A stretch of DNA of 41,365 bases from an uncultured Sutterella sp. (lineage in GTDB: Bacteria > Pseudomonadota > Gammaproteobacteria > Burkholderiales > Burkholderiaceae_F). The stretch lies in contig CAAECY010000151.1 in assembly GCA_900754475.1 (NCBI GenBank), positions 1 to 41,365 on the forward strand, read 5' to 3'. The position numbers and the translations under genes were made by a program. The notes beneath the pieces were generated by a model, which saw only the letters and a program-made list of their open reading frames with translations, was not told the origin of the DNA and ran no database searches. The number at the start of each line of letters is the position of its first letter. Position 1 is the stretch's first letter. Positions 24,514 to 32,397 of this stretch are shown piece after piece.

Positions 24514-25131
24514 GTGTTAAGCAATTTCAAGCTCATGACGCCCATCGTGTGGCTCACGCGCCTTTTGGTGGGCGCCTACCCGCACTGGCAGGGGTGCGCC
24601 CCGTCGTCGCGTCAGCGCATCTACTTCGCCAATCACACGAGCCATCTCGACACCATCGTCATCTGGGCCTCGTTGCCGCAACAGCTCCGCCGCCAGGTGC
24701 GCCCGGTGGCCGCCAAGGACTACTGGGAGCGCGGCCTCCTGCGCCGCCGCATCGCGCTCGAAGAACTCAACGTCGTTCTCGTCGACCGTCGCCGCAGCGA
24801 CCACAACGCCAACCCGCTCGATCCGCTTCGTCAGGCGCTTCAAGAGGGTTCCTCCCTCATCATCTTCCCCGAAGGCACCCGCCGTCCGCAGCCCCTGCCG
24901 AGCGAATTCAAGTCCGGCATCTGGCGCCTGATGCGCGAATTCCCCGACGTCGAGCTGATTCCCGTCTATATCGAGAACCTGCACCGCGCCATGCCCAAGG
25001 GGGTGCTCATCCCGGTTCCCACCGTCTGCTCGGTGCGCTTCGGCGCGCCGCTGCCGCACAGTCCCGAAGACCTCAAGGAAGACTTCCTCGAGCGGGCCCG
25101 CAACGCAATCATTGAATTGGCACAAGCATGA
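24514..25131 (+). CDS. 1-acyl-glycerol-3-phosphate acyltransferase family protein (PlsC-like)
   Basis: Membrane-associated acyltransferase of 205 residues that would transfer an acyl chain to a lysophospholipid or related acceptor. The catalytic NHX4D motif is at residues 40-46 (NHTSHLD), and the acceptor-binding FPEGTR is at 118-123. I chose GTG at 24514, preceded by AGGA, giving MLSNFKLMTP; a TTG at 24457 in the same frame would add 19 polar residues and would coincide with the expected transcription start. It overlaps the CdsA-like gene by four bases (ATGA), so the two are coupled, the arrangement seen for accessory PlsC/CdsA-like pairs. Confidence 0.88.
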   Translation: MLSNFKLMTPIVWLTRLLVGAYPHWQGCAPSSRQRIYFANHTSHLDTIVIWASLPQQLRRQVRPVAAKDYWERGLLRRRIALEELNVVLVDRRRSDHNANPLDPLRQALQEGSSLIIFPEGTRRPQPLPSEFKSGIWRLMREFPDVELIPVYIENLHRAMPKGVLIPVPTVCSVRFGAPLPHSPEDLKEDFLERARNAIIELAQA

Positions 25132-26099
25132 GACTCGGATTCACCATTCAGGAGGCCTACCTCATTTTGCTCGTCGGCCTCTCGCTCCTTGCCGCCGTCG
25201 GAACGGCGTACGGCAGCTGGGCTCTCAAACGCACGACCACGGGCGAAAGCCGCAACCGGCTCCTTGCCGTCAACTCCCGCGCCCGCATGGCCTGGTGGTT
25301 GATTCTCGTTTTCACCATCGCGTTTCTCATGGGGCAGGCGGCGCTGATGGTCTTTTTCGCGTTCATCAGCTTTTTCCTGCTGCGCGAATTCATCGCGATC
25401 ACGCCGACGAAGCCCACGGACCACAACGCGCTCGTGCTGGCTTTCTACGTCGCCATCCCGGCGCAGTACATTGCGGTGGGCTTTGACGTGCCGGAATTCT
25501 TCACGCTCTTCATTCCGGTTTATCTCTTCCTTGCGCTTCCCGTCATCATGGCGCTCTCGCGCGACACGGACCGCTATCTCGAACGCGTGGCGAAGGTGCA
25601 GTGGGGCATCATGCTCTGCGTGTTCTGCCTCTCGCACGCGCCGGCCATCGCGACTCTGGACCTCACGCGCTACAACTCGTCGGGCCCCTTGCTGATGCTC
25701 TTTTTCCTTCTCGTCGTCTTCGTCTCCGACCTCGTCGCGACGATCGCGAGTTCGATGCTCGGCGGGCGGAGCCTTCCCTTCAACCCGAACCGCACCCTGC
25801 GCGGTACGGCCGTGGGCTACCTGGGCGGGCTCGTCGCCGCGGGCTGCATGTACTGGATTACGCCCTTCCGTTTCTGGCAGGCGCTCCTCATGGCGCTTGC
25901 CATCGTGCTCTCGGGCTCGATGGGCGACCTCGTCATCAACTCGGTCCGACGCAGCATGGGGGCCGAGCGCCTTGCGGGCGAAGGCGACATCTACATGACG
26001 CGCGGCACGCTCGCGCGCCTGGCGCCTCTTACGTTCGCCGCTCCGGTCTTCTTCCACCTGACGACGATCTTCTTCATCACGCTCAAGGACGCTTTCTGA
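25128..26099 (+). CDS. CdsA-like (phosphatidate cytidylyltransferase family) membrane protein with eroded signature
   Basis: Integral membrane protein of 323 residues with about eight hydrophobic segments. The tail TFAAPVFFHL and the preceding SMGDL..S..R align with the C-terminal half of CdsA, which makes CDP-diacylglycerol from phosphatidate and CTP. The defining signature (KR, KD, then GHGG-LDR-D) is not kept: residues 274-301 read RR, ER, a GEGD segment, then RGTLARLAPL, so the lysine and all catalytic aspartates are replaced. The frame is intact on both sides, so this is substitution rather than frameshift. It is translationally coupled to the acyltransferase. Either it is a non-catalytic partner or its activity differs; CDP-DAG synthase activity should not be assumed. 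Confidence 0.8.
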   Translation: MRLGFTIQEAYLILLVGLSLLAAVGTAYGSWALKRTTTGESRNRLLAVNSRARMAWWLILVFTIAFLMGQAALMVFFAFISFFLLREFIAITPTKPTDHNALVLAFYVAIPAQYIAVGFDVPEFFTLFIPVYLFLALPVIMALSRDTDRYLERVAKVQWGIMLCVFCLSHAPAIATLDLTRYNSSGPLLMLFFLLVVFVSDLVATIASSMLGGRSLPFNPNRTLRGTAVGYLGGLVAAGCMYWITPFRFWQALLMALAIVLSGSMGDLVINSVRRSMGAERLAGEGDIYMTRGTLARLAPLTFAAPVFFHLTTIFFITLKDAF

Positions 26100-26116
26100 G
26101 CGCCCGAGCAACCTAG

Positions 26117-26145
26117 AAAAAAGCCCGCGTTTCGCGGGCTTTTTT
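26117..26145. terminator. bidirectional terminator between the cdsA-like gene and infA
   Basis: A 13-bp perfect stem (26117-26129 with 26133-26145) with A6/T6 ends and a 3-base loop gives a U-tract in both directions at the convergent gene ends. Confidence 0.93.
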
Positions 26146-26195
26146 CGTTCGAGCTCGGCCTCGGGCGATTCATGCGTCCGAGGCGCAACGCGCGC

Positions 26196-26453
26196 TCAGC
26201 GACGACGCGGCTGAGCCGCCGGCGAGGGACGGCCCTCGATGTGGCGGAACGTGATGCGGCCCTTCGTGAGGTCGTAGGGCGAAAGCTCGAGCGAAACGCG
26301 GTCGCCCGCGAGAATGCGGATGTGGTGCTTGCGCATCTTGCCGTTCGTGTAGGCAATGAGTTCGTGTCCGTTGTCGAGCTTGACGCGATAGCGCGCGTCG
26401 GGCAGGACTTCGAGAACCTGCCCCGCCATCTCAATGAGGTCTTCCTTGGCCAT
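26196..26453 (-). CDS. infA: translation initiation factor IF-1
   Basis: Small OB-fold protein of 85 residues that binds the ribosomal A site during initiation. The chain follows the family (MAKEDLIEMAGQVLEVLP, YTNGKMRKHHIRILAGDRV, SPYDLTKGRITFR). It is longer than the usual 72 residues because of a basic, Pro-rich tail ending PAAQPRRR, a feature of the extended IF-1 copies found in betaproteobacteria. ATG at 26453 gives the standard MAKED start; the longer frame to 26501 is not family-like. It stands alone rather than in a ribosomal-protein operon, suggesting it may be one of two IF-1 copies, which I infer rather than see. Confidence 0.95.
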   Translation of the reverse strand: MAKEDLIEMAGQVLEVLPDARYRVKLDNGHELIAYTNGKMRKHHIRILAGDRVSLELSPYDLTKGRITFRHIEGRPSPAAQPRRR

Positions 26454-26833
26454 AAGTATCCAGTGACTCGGGCGGGGATCGATCGCGCAAACGTACCGCA
26501 ACGACGATGTTGCCGCCCTTCAAAATTCATCTTCGGCAACGCGTCTCATGAGGAAAATCACGGCGCTTGCCCTAGCTTGAGGTTTCGGATTGTATCACCG
26601 CACGGCTGCGACCGATGCCCGACGGGGCGGCTTTTCTTGGGGTCGAAAGTCCGCATCGGCGCGCTTTGCGTACAACTCTTAAGGCATGTTCAATCAAAGC
26701 TCATTATCATGACGGAGTTGTGGCGCAAGGTCCTTTTCGAAGACTCAACCGCCCGGCACGCAATCCGAAGAACCTCGAATACACAATCAAGGCGGCCCTC
26801 GCCCGACCCGCAGGTCGCCTATGGAGATACACA
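26454..26833. other. divergent intergenic region, infA / hemG
   Basis: 380 bases without a convincing gene. The minus-strand infA promoter candidate is at 26589-26597, implying a leader of about 129 bases. For hemG on the plus strand no -35/-10 pair stands out; AT-rich sequence around 26670-26715 is the likeliest location. Short frames here are not family-like. Confidence 0.5.
26589..26597 (-). promoter_or_regulatory. candidate extended -10 promoter of infA
   Basis: On the minus strand the sequence TGATACAAT is an extended -10 box (TG, one base, TACAAT). The -35 region is weak, as is common for extended -10 promoters. Confidence 0.45.
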
Positions 26834-27373
26834 ATGAAGACGGTGCTCGTTCTTTATCAGAGCCGTTCCGGCCACACGGCTCGAATCGCCCGCCGCATTT
26901 GGGAAACGGTGGTTGCCGAAGGCAATCAGGCCGATCTCATGGACGTCGTTGAAGCCGACCGCGAGGGCGTCGACTGGAACAAGTACGACCTCGTCATCGC
27001 CGGCGCCCCGGTCCTCTACGGGAAGTTCCGCCGCGAATTCGTGGGCTTCGTCAACAAGTACAAGTCCGTGCTCGACGCCAAGGCGAACAGCTTCTTCTGC
27101 GTCTCGGTCGTGGCCCGCACGCCCGCCAAGTGCACGCCGGAAGGGAACGTCTACTGCCGCAAGTTCCTCGAAAACAACCCCTGGAAGCCGAAGGACGCCC
27201 ACTGCTTCGCGGGCAAGGTCGACTACCCGAACTGGAACTGGCTCGACGTCAAGATGATCCAGATGATCATGAAGATGACGAAGGGCCCGACGGAACCCAC
27301 GGCCGTGATCGACTACACGGACTGGGAAGACGTCAAGGAATACGCCCGTCACTGCCTCACGCTTCAGGCCTGA
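26834..27373 (+). CDS. hemG: menaquinone-dependent protoporphyrinogen IX dehydrogenase (flavodoxin-type)
   Basis: FMN protein of 179 residues that oxidises protoporphyrinogen IX to protoporphyrin IX with quinone as acceptor, one step before ferrochelatase. The N-terminal flavodoxin phosphate loop is YQSRSGHTARIA. The HemG-specific long insert is present (VVARTPAKCTPEGNVYCRKF, then WKPKD and DYPNWNWLDVKMIQMIMKMTKG), closely matching E. coli HemG, followed by YTDWEDV. ATG at 26834 has GGAG 8 bases upstream. This oxygen-independent enzyme suits an anaerobic host. It is followed by a strong terminator and so appears monocistronic. A small hairpin (27396-27416) precedes the terminator. Confidence 0.94.
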   Translation: MKTVLVLYQSRSGHTARIARRIWETVVAEGNQADLMDVVEADREGVDWNKYDLVIAGAPVLYGKFRREFVGFVNKYKSVLDAKANSFFCVSVVARTPAKCTPEGNVYCRKFLENNPWKPKDAHCFAGKVDYPNWNWLDVKMIQMIMKMTKGPTEPTAVIDYTDWEDVKEYARHCLTLQA

Positions 27374-27423
27374 GCACGCGAGCGCATTCGCTCCGGGGAG
27401 CCCCAACGGGCTCTCCGACGCCG

Positions 27424-27462
27424 ACCGGCCGACCCCTGCGGGGGTTTCGGCCGGTTTTTTTT
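27424..27462 (+). terminator. intrinsic terminator of hemG
   Basis: A GC-rich stem (ACCGGCCGA with TCGGCCGGT, extended by CCCC/GGGG across a two-base bulge) with a TGCG loop is followed by eight T residues. Confidence 0.92.
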
Positions 27463-27491
27463 CGTTCGGCGGGCTCCGGTCGGGTGCGCGA

Positions 27492-27519
27492 TCCTCAGGA
27501 AAACACTGTATCCTGAGGA
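27492..27519. promoter_or_regulatory. perfect inverted repeat upstream of fadD, candidate operator
   Basis: TCCTCAGGA (27492-27500) and its exact complement TCCTGAGGA (27511-27519) are separated by 10 bases. The centre is about 116 bases before the fadD start. The lack of a T run argues against a terminator, and the hemG terminator already stands upstream. The spacing suits a dimeric repressor such as a fatty-acid regulator, but no regulator gene is adjacent. Confidence 0.5.
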
Positions 27520-27621
27520 CGATTTCGGAGAATTCCAACTCCTACACTTCATGTTTCGAGAGGGGACTTCGCCCCGCAGCCGGCGTTTCCGGCCCGAACA
27601 TTCGCTCTGCATACATTACTC

Positions 27622-29301
27622 ATGACCGATCGCATTTGGTACAACGCCTATCCTGAAGGCGTTCCGCACGAAATCGACCCCGACCGATTCGCCAGTCTTC
27701 CGGCCGTCCTCGACGAGTCGGCCCGCAAATTCCCCGACCGCGCGGGCTACTCCAACATGGGCGTGAACGTCACGTACAGCCAAATGAGCGCCCTCACCCG
27801 GGACTTCGCCGCCTACCTGCAAAGCCTCGGCCTCGTACCCGGGGATCGCGTCGCGATCATGATGCCGAACCTCCTGCAGTACGTCGTGGCCGTCTTCGGC
27901 TGTCTGCGCGCGGGCATGGTCGTCGTGAACGTCAATCCGCTCTACACGGCCCGCGAAGTCAATCACACGCTTCGCGATTCGGGCGCGAAAGCGATCGTCA
28001 TCATCGAAAACTTCGCCCGCACGCTCGAAAAGGCTCTTCCCGACACGCCCTGCCGTCACATCGTGACGACGGCCGTGGGGGACCTCTTCCCGTTCGTGAA
28101 GCGTACGCTCGTCAACTTCGTCGTGCGTCGCGTGAAGAAGATGGTGCCCCCTTACAACCTGCCGCAGGCCGTGCGCTTCAACGACGCGCTCGAGCGCGGG
28201 CGCCGGGCGGGCTTCAAGCCGCACGACATCCGCAACACCGACATCGCCTTCCTGCAGTACACGGGCGGCACGACCGGTGTCTCGAAGGGGGCCGTACTCA
28301 CGCACCGCAACGTGATCGCGAACCTGCAGCAGGTGGGCGCCTGGATTTCGAGCACCTTCCGCGAAGGCGAAGAAGTCGTGATGACGGCGCTGCCCCTCTA
28401 CCACATCTTCTCCCTCACGGCGACGCTCGTCTTCACGCAGTGGGCCGCCACGATGGTGCTCATTACGAATCCGCGCGACATCGACGGACTCGCCAAAGAG
28501 TGCGTGAAGTGGAACTTCTCCGTGATCATCGGGGTCAACACGCTCTTTGCGGCTCTGCTTCGCAACGAAACCTTCCGCTCGCACCGCTTCACGCGCCTCA
28601 AGATGACGGCGGGCGGCGGCACGCAGGTGCAGCGCACCGTGGCCGAAAACTGGAAGGCCCAGACGGGTTGCAACATTCTCGAAGCCTACGGCCTCACGGA
28701 ATGCAGCCCGGGCGTGTGCGGCAACATTCCGAACGCCCCCTGGGACGGCTCGGTCGGCGTGCCGCTTCCCTCGACCGAAGTCTCCATCCGCGGCGAAGGC
28801 TTCCGCGATCTCGGCTGCTGCCCCGACGAAGCGCGGATCCCCGAATTCACGGGTGAAATCTGCGTGCGCGGACCTCAGGTGATGCAGGGCTACTGGCAGA
28901 AGCCCGAAGAAACCGCCAACGTCATGCGCGACGGGTGGCTGCGTACGGGCGACGTCGGCTACATGAACGCGCGCGGCGTCATCACCATCACCGACCGCAT
29001 GAAGGACATGATCCTCGTCTCGGGCTTCAACGTGTACCCGAACGAAGTCGAAAACGTCATCGCTTCGATGCCAGGCGTGCTCGAAGTGGGCGTGGTCGGC
29101 GTTCCCTCGGCCAAGTCGGGCGAAACGGTGAAGGCCGTCATCGTCCGCAAGGACCCCGCGATCACGGCGGACGACGTGAAGAAGTACTGCCGCACGCAGC
29201 TGACGGGCTACAAGATCCCGCACGTCATCGTCTTCGTCGATCAGCTCCCGAAGACCGCGGTCGGCAAGATCCTGCGACGCGAGTTGAAGGACCTCCAATA
29301 A
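27622..29301 (+). CDS. fadD: long-chain fatty acid--CoA ligase
   Basis: Peripheral-membrane ANL-superfamily enzyme of 559 residues that activates fatty acids with ATP and CoA. The P-loop YTGGTTGVSKGA begins at residue 213, AYGLTECSPGVC is the adenylate-binding motif, GWLRTGDVGYMNARG and ITDRMKDMILVSGFNVYPNEVE contain the hinge, and the catalytic lysine of the A10 motif is in VGKILRRELKDL. Length and order match FadD. The ATG at 27622 has no good ribosome site; the leader contains two short GC hairpins (27562-27575 and 27578-27592) that could mask or structure it. A perfect inverted repeat upstream is a candidate operator. No beta-oxidation genes accompany it, so a role in phospholipid or exogenous acyl-chain recycling is as likely as degradation. 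Confidence 0.94.
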   Translation: MTDRIWYNAYPEGVPHEIDPDRFASLPAVLDESARKFPDRAGYSNMGVNVTYSQMSALTRDFAAYLQSLGLVPGDRVAIMMPNLLQYVVAVFGCLRAGMVVVNVNPLYTAREVNHTLRDSGAKAIVIIENFARTLEKALPDTPCRHIVTTAVGDLFPFVKRTLVNFVVRRVKKMVPPYNLPQAVRFNDALERGRRAGFKPHDIRNTDIAFLQYTGGTTGVSKGAVLTHRNVIANLQQVGAWISSTFREGEEVVMTALPLYHIFSLTATLVFTQWAATMVLITNPRDIDGLAKECVKWNFSVIIGVNTLFAALLRNETFRSHRFTRLKMTAGGGTQVQRTVAENWKAQTGCNILEAYGLTECSPGVCGNIPNAPWDGSVGVPLPSTEVSIRGEGFRDLGCCPDEARIPEFTGEICVRGPQVMQGYWQKPEETANVMRDGWLRTGDVGYMNARGVITITDRMKDMILVSGFNVYPNEVENVIASMPGVLEVGVVGVPSAKSGETVKAVIVRKDPAITADDVKKYCRTQLTGYKIPHVIVFVDQLPKTAVGKILRRELKDLQ

Positions 29302-29320
29302 CGCTCGCACCGCTCGTGGA

Positions 29321-29354
29321 AAAAGGGCGCCTCCCACCCGGGAGGCGCCCTTTT
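29321..29354. terminator. bidirectional terminator between fadD and the M20 peptidase gene
   Basis: A 15-bp stem (29321-29335 with 29340-29354) with AAAA/TTTT ends and a 4-base loop stands between convergent genes. Confidence 0.93.
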
Positions 29355-29428
29355 CATTGCGGCGTCATGCCTTCGTGCGGCCTCCGCGCGCGCCCGCCCG
29401 GTCGGGTCGGGCGCGCCCGCACGGGCAA

Positions 29429-30700
29429 TCAGCCTTCGCGAACCGGCAGCACGGGCTTCACGCCGCAAGCGCCCACCAGGGCGGCCGCCGTAAGGAAGAT
29501 GAGCTGCGGACCGAGGTGCGTGTCCACCATGTCGAAGTACTCGGTGAGCGAGTGGGCGTTGACGCCGATCCCGCCCGTCGAGAGGCAGGTCGAGGGAATG
29601 CCGAGGCTCATCGGCGCGTTCGCGTCGGTCGAGGAGCAGACATAGGACGTCAATTCGATCCCGAGCTGCGACTGCGCGGCGCGGGCCGCCTGGAGCACGG
29701 GGCAGCTGTCGGGACGCATCCCTGCCGGACGGTTGCCGATCTGCGTCGTCGTGAGCTTCAGTTCGTATTCGCCCCCGTCGATGCCCCAGCGGGCGTTTTC
29801 TTCGGCGACCGCTTCTTCAAAGGCCTTCAGAACGCGCGCTTCGAGCTTCAAGAGTTCGTCGTTGTCGACGCTTCGCATGTCGACGTCGACTTCGGCGTGC
29901 GCGGCGATCGTGTTGACCGAGGTGCCGCCCTTCATCGTACCGATCGTGAAGGTGGTCTTCGGATCCTTCGGCACTTCGAAGTCGGCGATCTTGGCGCCGG
30001 CGCGGCAGATGGCGTGCACGGCCGAGGGGCAGGCGCCGAACTTGGCGTAGGAGTGACCGCCGCGGCCGTCGACCGAAATGCGCCAGCGGTGCGAACCCGT
30101 GGCGCCGCGCAGAATGCGACCCACGTCGGTCGAGTCGATCGCGATGAAGCCGTCGAGGTGACGCTTGCCGTTGCAAAGATCCTTGGAGCCGCGGATGTCG
30201 CCGTTGCCTTCTTCGCCGACGGTGCCGACAAAGAGGATGTCGCCTTCGGTTTCGATGCCGGCGATTTCAAACATGCGCAGAATCTGCAGGAGCGTGCGCA
30301 GGCCCGTGCAGTTGTCGCCGATCCCCGGAGCGATGTAGCGGTTGCCTTCGCGGCGAACCTTGACGTTCGTACCGGCCGGGAAAACGCTGTCCATGTGCGC
30401 GCCGAGCGCGAGGACGGGACCGTTGCCGCGACCCGGACGACGACCGACGACGTTGCCGATCGGATCGATCACCACGTCCTTGAGCCCGTAGGCGCGCAGG
30501 AGTTCGGCAAGCCGTGCGGCGCGCTTTTCTTCGGCAAACGTGGGCGCTTCGATTTCGCAGAGCTCGATCTGTTCGAGCATGGCGCGATCGACTTCGTCGA
30601 GCGCGATCTGCAGAGCGCGTCGACCCTTTTCGCTCGCGGCCACCGCGGCGACGGCCTCGGTGATGATCGAATCGACGGCGGGAAGCTGAGGTACGGACAT
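29429..30700 (-). CDS. M20 family metallopeptidase (PepT/carboxypeptidase-like)
   Basis: Cytoplasmic di-zinc amino- or carboxypeptidase family member of 423 residues. Metal ligands and catalytic residues are in place: H102 and D104 in GAHMDSV, bridging D129 in GIGDNCTG, the general base and ligand E163/E164 in GTVGEEGNGD, a dimerisation-domain histidine in GGHSYAKFG and the late ligand histidine in VNAHSLTEYF. No signal peptide is seen. It is closest in appearance to tripeptidase-T-like M20 enzymes, but the substrate cannot be told. A GntR/UTRA regulator gene lies immediately upstream on the same strand, and a perfect 12-base palindrome (30842-30853) sits in the promoter region between them, suggesting local control. 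Confidence 0.9.
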   Translation of the reverse strand: MSVPQLPAVDSIITEAVAAVAASEKGRRALQIALDEVDRAMLEQIELCEIEAPTFAEEKRAARLAELLRAYGLKDVVIDPIGNVVGRRPGRGNGPVLALGAHMDSVFPAGTNVKVRREGNRYIAPGIGDNCTGLRTLLQILRMFEIAGIETEGDILFVGTVGEEGNGDIRGSKDLCNGKRHLDGFIAIDSTDVGRILRGATGSHRWRISVDGRGGHSYAKFGACPSAVHAICRAGAKIADFEVPKDPKTTFTIGTMKGGTSVNTIAAHAEVDVDMRSVDNDELLKLEARVLKAFEEAVAEENARWGIDGGEYELKLTTTQIGNRPAGMRPDSCPVLQAARAAQSQLGIELTSYVCSSTDANAPMSLGIPSTCLSTGGIGVNAHSLTEYFDMVDTHLGPQLIFLTAAALVGACGVKPVLPVREG

Positions 30701-30826
30701 GTCTGTGGTCTCCTTCTGAACCCTGTGAAAGGACGTACGAGGAGCGGCGGGCGACGGCCCTCCGCGCGTTTTCTCATCATAGGGACGCGTGCGCCCCCGA
30801 CGGAGAGGAAATCCCCGAACTCTTGG

Positions 30827-30853
30827 ATTTTACAGAAGACCAGGGTTAACCCT
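30827..30853 (-). promoter_or_regulatory. candidate promoter and operator of the M20 peptidase gene
   Basis: On the minus strand a TAAAAT -10 box (30827-30832) lies about 125 bases before the peptidase start. Directly upstream, where the spacer and -35 would be, is the perfect palindrome AGGGTTAACCCT (30842-30853). A dimeric repressor bound there would block RNA polymerase. The -35 match is poor. Confidence 0.45.
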
Positions 30854-30883
30854 CAGGTCGTATGCCGCAAAAGGCTCGGCGCC

Positions 30884-31645
30884 TTACATCACCATGTGGA
30901 ATTTTTCGCTCGAGCAGTAGGAAAGGCGGTATTCGACGGGCTCGTTCCCGTAGGTGTAACCGACGCGGGTGAGCTCGAGATAGGGGGCGCCCACCTGGAA
31001 GCGTCCGATCGAGGCCTGCTTCCACGTGAAGCACTTCGCTTTGATGCAGTCGTGCGTGTCGACGATCGTCACGCCGAGCTCCGTTTCGTAGTAGGAGTAG
31101 AGACTCCCCTCGTGGTTGGCGAGGTTCTGCTGCGTCATGCGGGAGAAGCGCTCGGCGGGGAGCCACAACTCCGAGATGCCCACGTCCTCGTTCATCCACG
31201 AGTAGACGCGCAGGGCGTGAATGACGCGGGCCTCGGGCGGGAGCCCGAGCACCTCGGCGGCAACCCCCGCCTCTTCGGCCGCAACGGTTTCGTAGCGCAC
31301 GAGCCGCATCGTGAAGGGGACGATGTCGTTCGTTTTGTCGTAGAAGAACCGGTGGAACTGGTTCGTGTAGGCGCTCATCCGGAAGCTCTGCACGAAGGTG
31401 CCGATCCCCTGCTTGCGGCAGAGCACCCCTTCGTCCGCAAGCGACGCGAACGCCTTGCGGACGGTACCGAGCGAGACGCCGAGCTGTTGCGCGAGCTCTT
31501 TCTCGGCGGGGAGCATGTCGCCCGCACGCCAGACGCCTCGGGCGAGCTCCTTCAGGAGGTGCTGACGCACCTGACTGTAGAGCGGCTGACGGGCAAAACC
31601 TTCGGAGTAATTCGAGGGAGCGTGGGAGACGGCGGGTTCGAACAT
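30884..31645 (-). CDS. GntR family transcriptional regulator, HutC/UTRA type
   Basis: DNA-binding regulator of 253 residues. Residues about 20-88 form the winged helix-turn-helix (PLYSQVRQHLLKELARG, then LPAEKELAQQLGVSLGTVRKAF and GVLCRKQGIGTFV). The rest is a UTRA ligand-binding domain with the family-typical GSLYSYYETELGVTI and late P(V/A)EYRLSYCSSEKF segment. Family members bind small metabolites and usually repress neighbouring genes; the obvious candidate is the M20 peptidase downstream. The ATG at 31645 gives a family-like start but has no clear ribosome site. A short stem (AAGGC/GCCTT, 30871-30885) overlaps the stop codon and might be a weak terminator. Confidence 0.92.
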   Translation of the reverse strand: MFEPAVSHAPSNYSEGFARQPLYSQVRQHLLKELARGVWRAGDMLPAEKELAQQLGVSLGTVRKAFASLADEGVLCRKQGIGTFVQSFRMSAYTNQFHRFFYDKTNDIVPFTMRLVRYETVAAEEAGVAAEVLGLPPEARVIHALRVYSWMNEDVGISELWLPAERFSRMTQQNLANHEGSLYSYYETELGVTIVDTHDCIKAKCFTWKQASIGRFQVGAPYLELTRVGYTYGNEPVEYRLSYCSSEKFHMVM

Positions 31646-31699
31646 GGCGGATCGTGCGGACGGACGTGAAACGGAAAGAGAGAGAAGTGTACCGAGGGC

Positions 31700-31918
31700 T
31701 CAGCCGGCGGACTTGACGGTCCAGCGCTCGGCGTCGACTTCGACCGTTTCGCCCCCGCGCAGTTTGCGGCCCCGGCGCAACTCGACCTCGCCGTCGACCT
31801 TCACGTCGCCGGCCAAAACGCGTTCCTTGGCGTGAGCGCCCGAGTCGGCCGCTCCGGTCGCCTTCAAAAACGCGTCGAGCGTGATGTAGTCGCCGCGCAC
31901 CTCAAAAACTTTGTCCAT
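31700..31918 (-). CDS. small S4-domain RNA-binding protein (YbcJ-like)
   Basis: A 72-residue protein made almost entirely of one S4 domain: ITLDAFLKATGAADSGAHAKERVLAGDVKVDGEVELRRGRKLRGGETVEVD. It resembles E. coli YbcJ, which carries the same fold and binds RNA. ATG at 31918 has AAGGA 7 bases upstream; a TTG six bases earlier would also be in frame but is less likely. It lies 54 bases upstream of the GntR gene on the same strand and is divergent from lrgA. The cellular target is unknown. Confidence 0.85.
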   Translation of the reverse strand: MDKVFEVRGDYITLDAFLKATGAADSGAHAKERVLAGDVKVDGEVELRRGRKLRGGETVEVDAERWTVKSAG

Positions 31919-32037
31919 GGTCAATCCTTAGGGTCAAAACGGACGCCCGCAACGCGGGCGCAAAGCAAAAGTGCCACAATAGCACCTTCCCATTATCGCC
32001 CAGTCAATACGCTGACGTCATCGTTTTCCCCAGGCTC

Positions 32038-32394
32038 ATGCTTTCATCCATCACGCTCGTTTTGTTGTTTCAGGTGGCAGGCGAGTTCGTCGCCCGCCTT
32101 TTCGGACTGCCGGTTCCCGGCCCGGTCCTCGGCATGGTGTTCATGCTTTTCGCTTTCCTCCTGAAAGACAACCTGATCGATTCCGTTCGCCCCACGGCGG
32201 GCGTGCTGCTCGCCAATCTGTCGCTTCTGTTCGTGCCCGCGGGCGTGGGCATCATGCGACACGTCGATCGCTTCCTCACGGAAGGCGTCGCCATCGCCGT
32301 CACGATCGTTCTCTCCACGATTCTCGCCATGCTCGCCACCGCCTGGACCATCCTCTGGGTTCAAAAGCGCATGCACCTCTCCGACGAGGACTGA
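32038..32394 (+). CDS. lrgA: CidA/LrgA family membrane protein
   Basis: Small integral membrane protein of 118 residues with four predicted helices, beginning LSSITLVLLFQVAGEFVARLF and containing the signature LPVPGPVLGMVFM. CidA/LrgA proteins are holin-like and influence murein hydrolase activity, and pairs of this kind have also been linked to pyruvate or glycolate export. Its stop is three bases before lrgB, so the two are an operon. No LytSR-type two-component system is nearby. Confidence 0.88.
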   Translation: MLSSITLVLLFQVAGEFVARLFGLPVPGPVLGMVFMLFAFLLKDNLIDSVRPTAGVLLANLSLLFVPAGVGIMRHVDRFLTEGVAIAVTIVLSTILAMLATAWTILWVQKRMHLSDED

Positions 32395-32397
32395 ACC

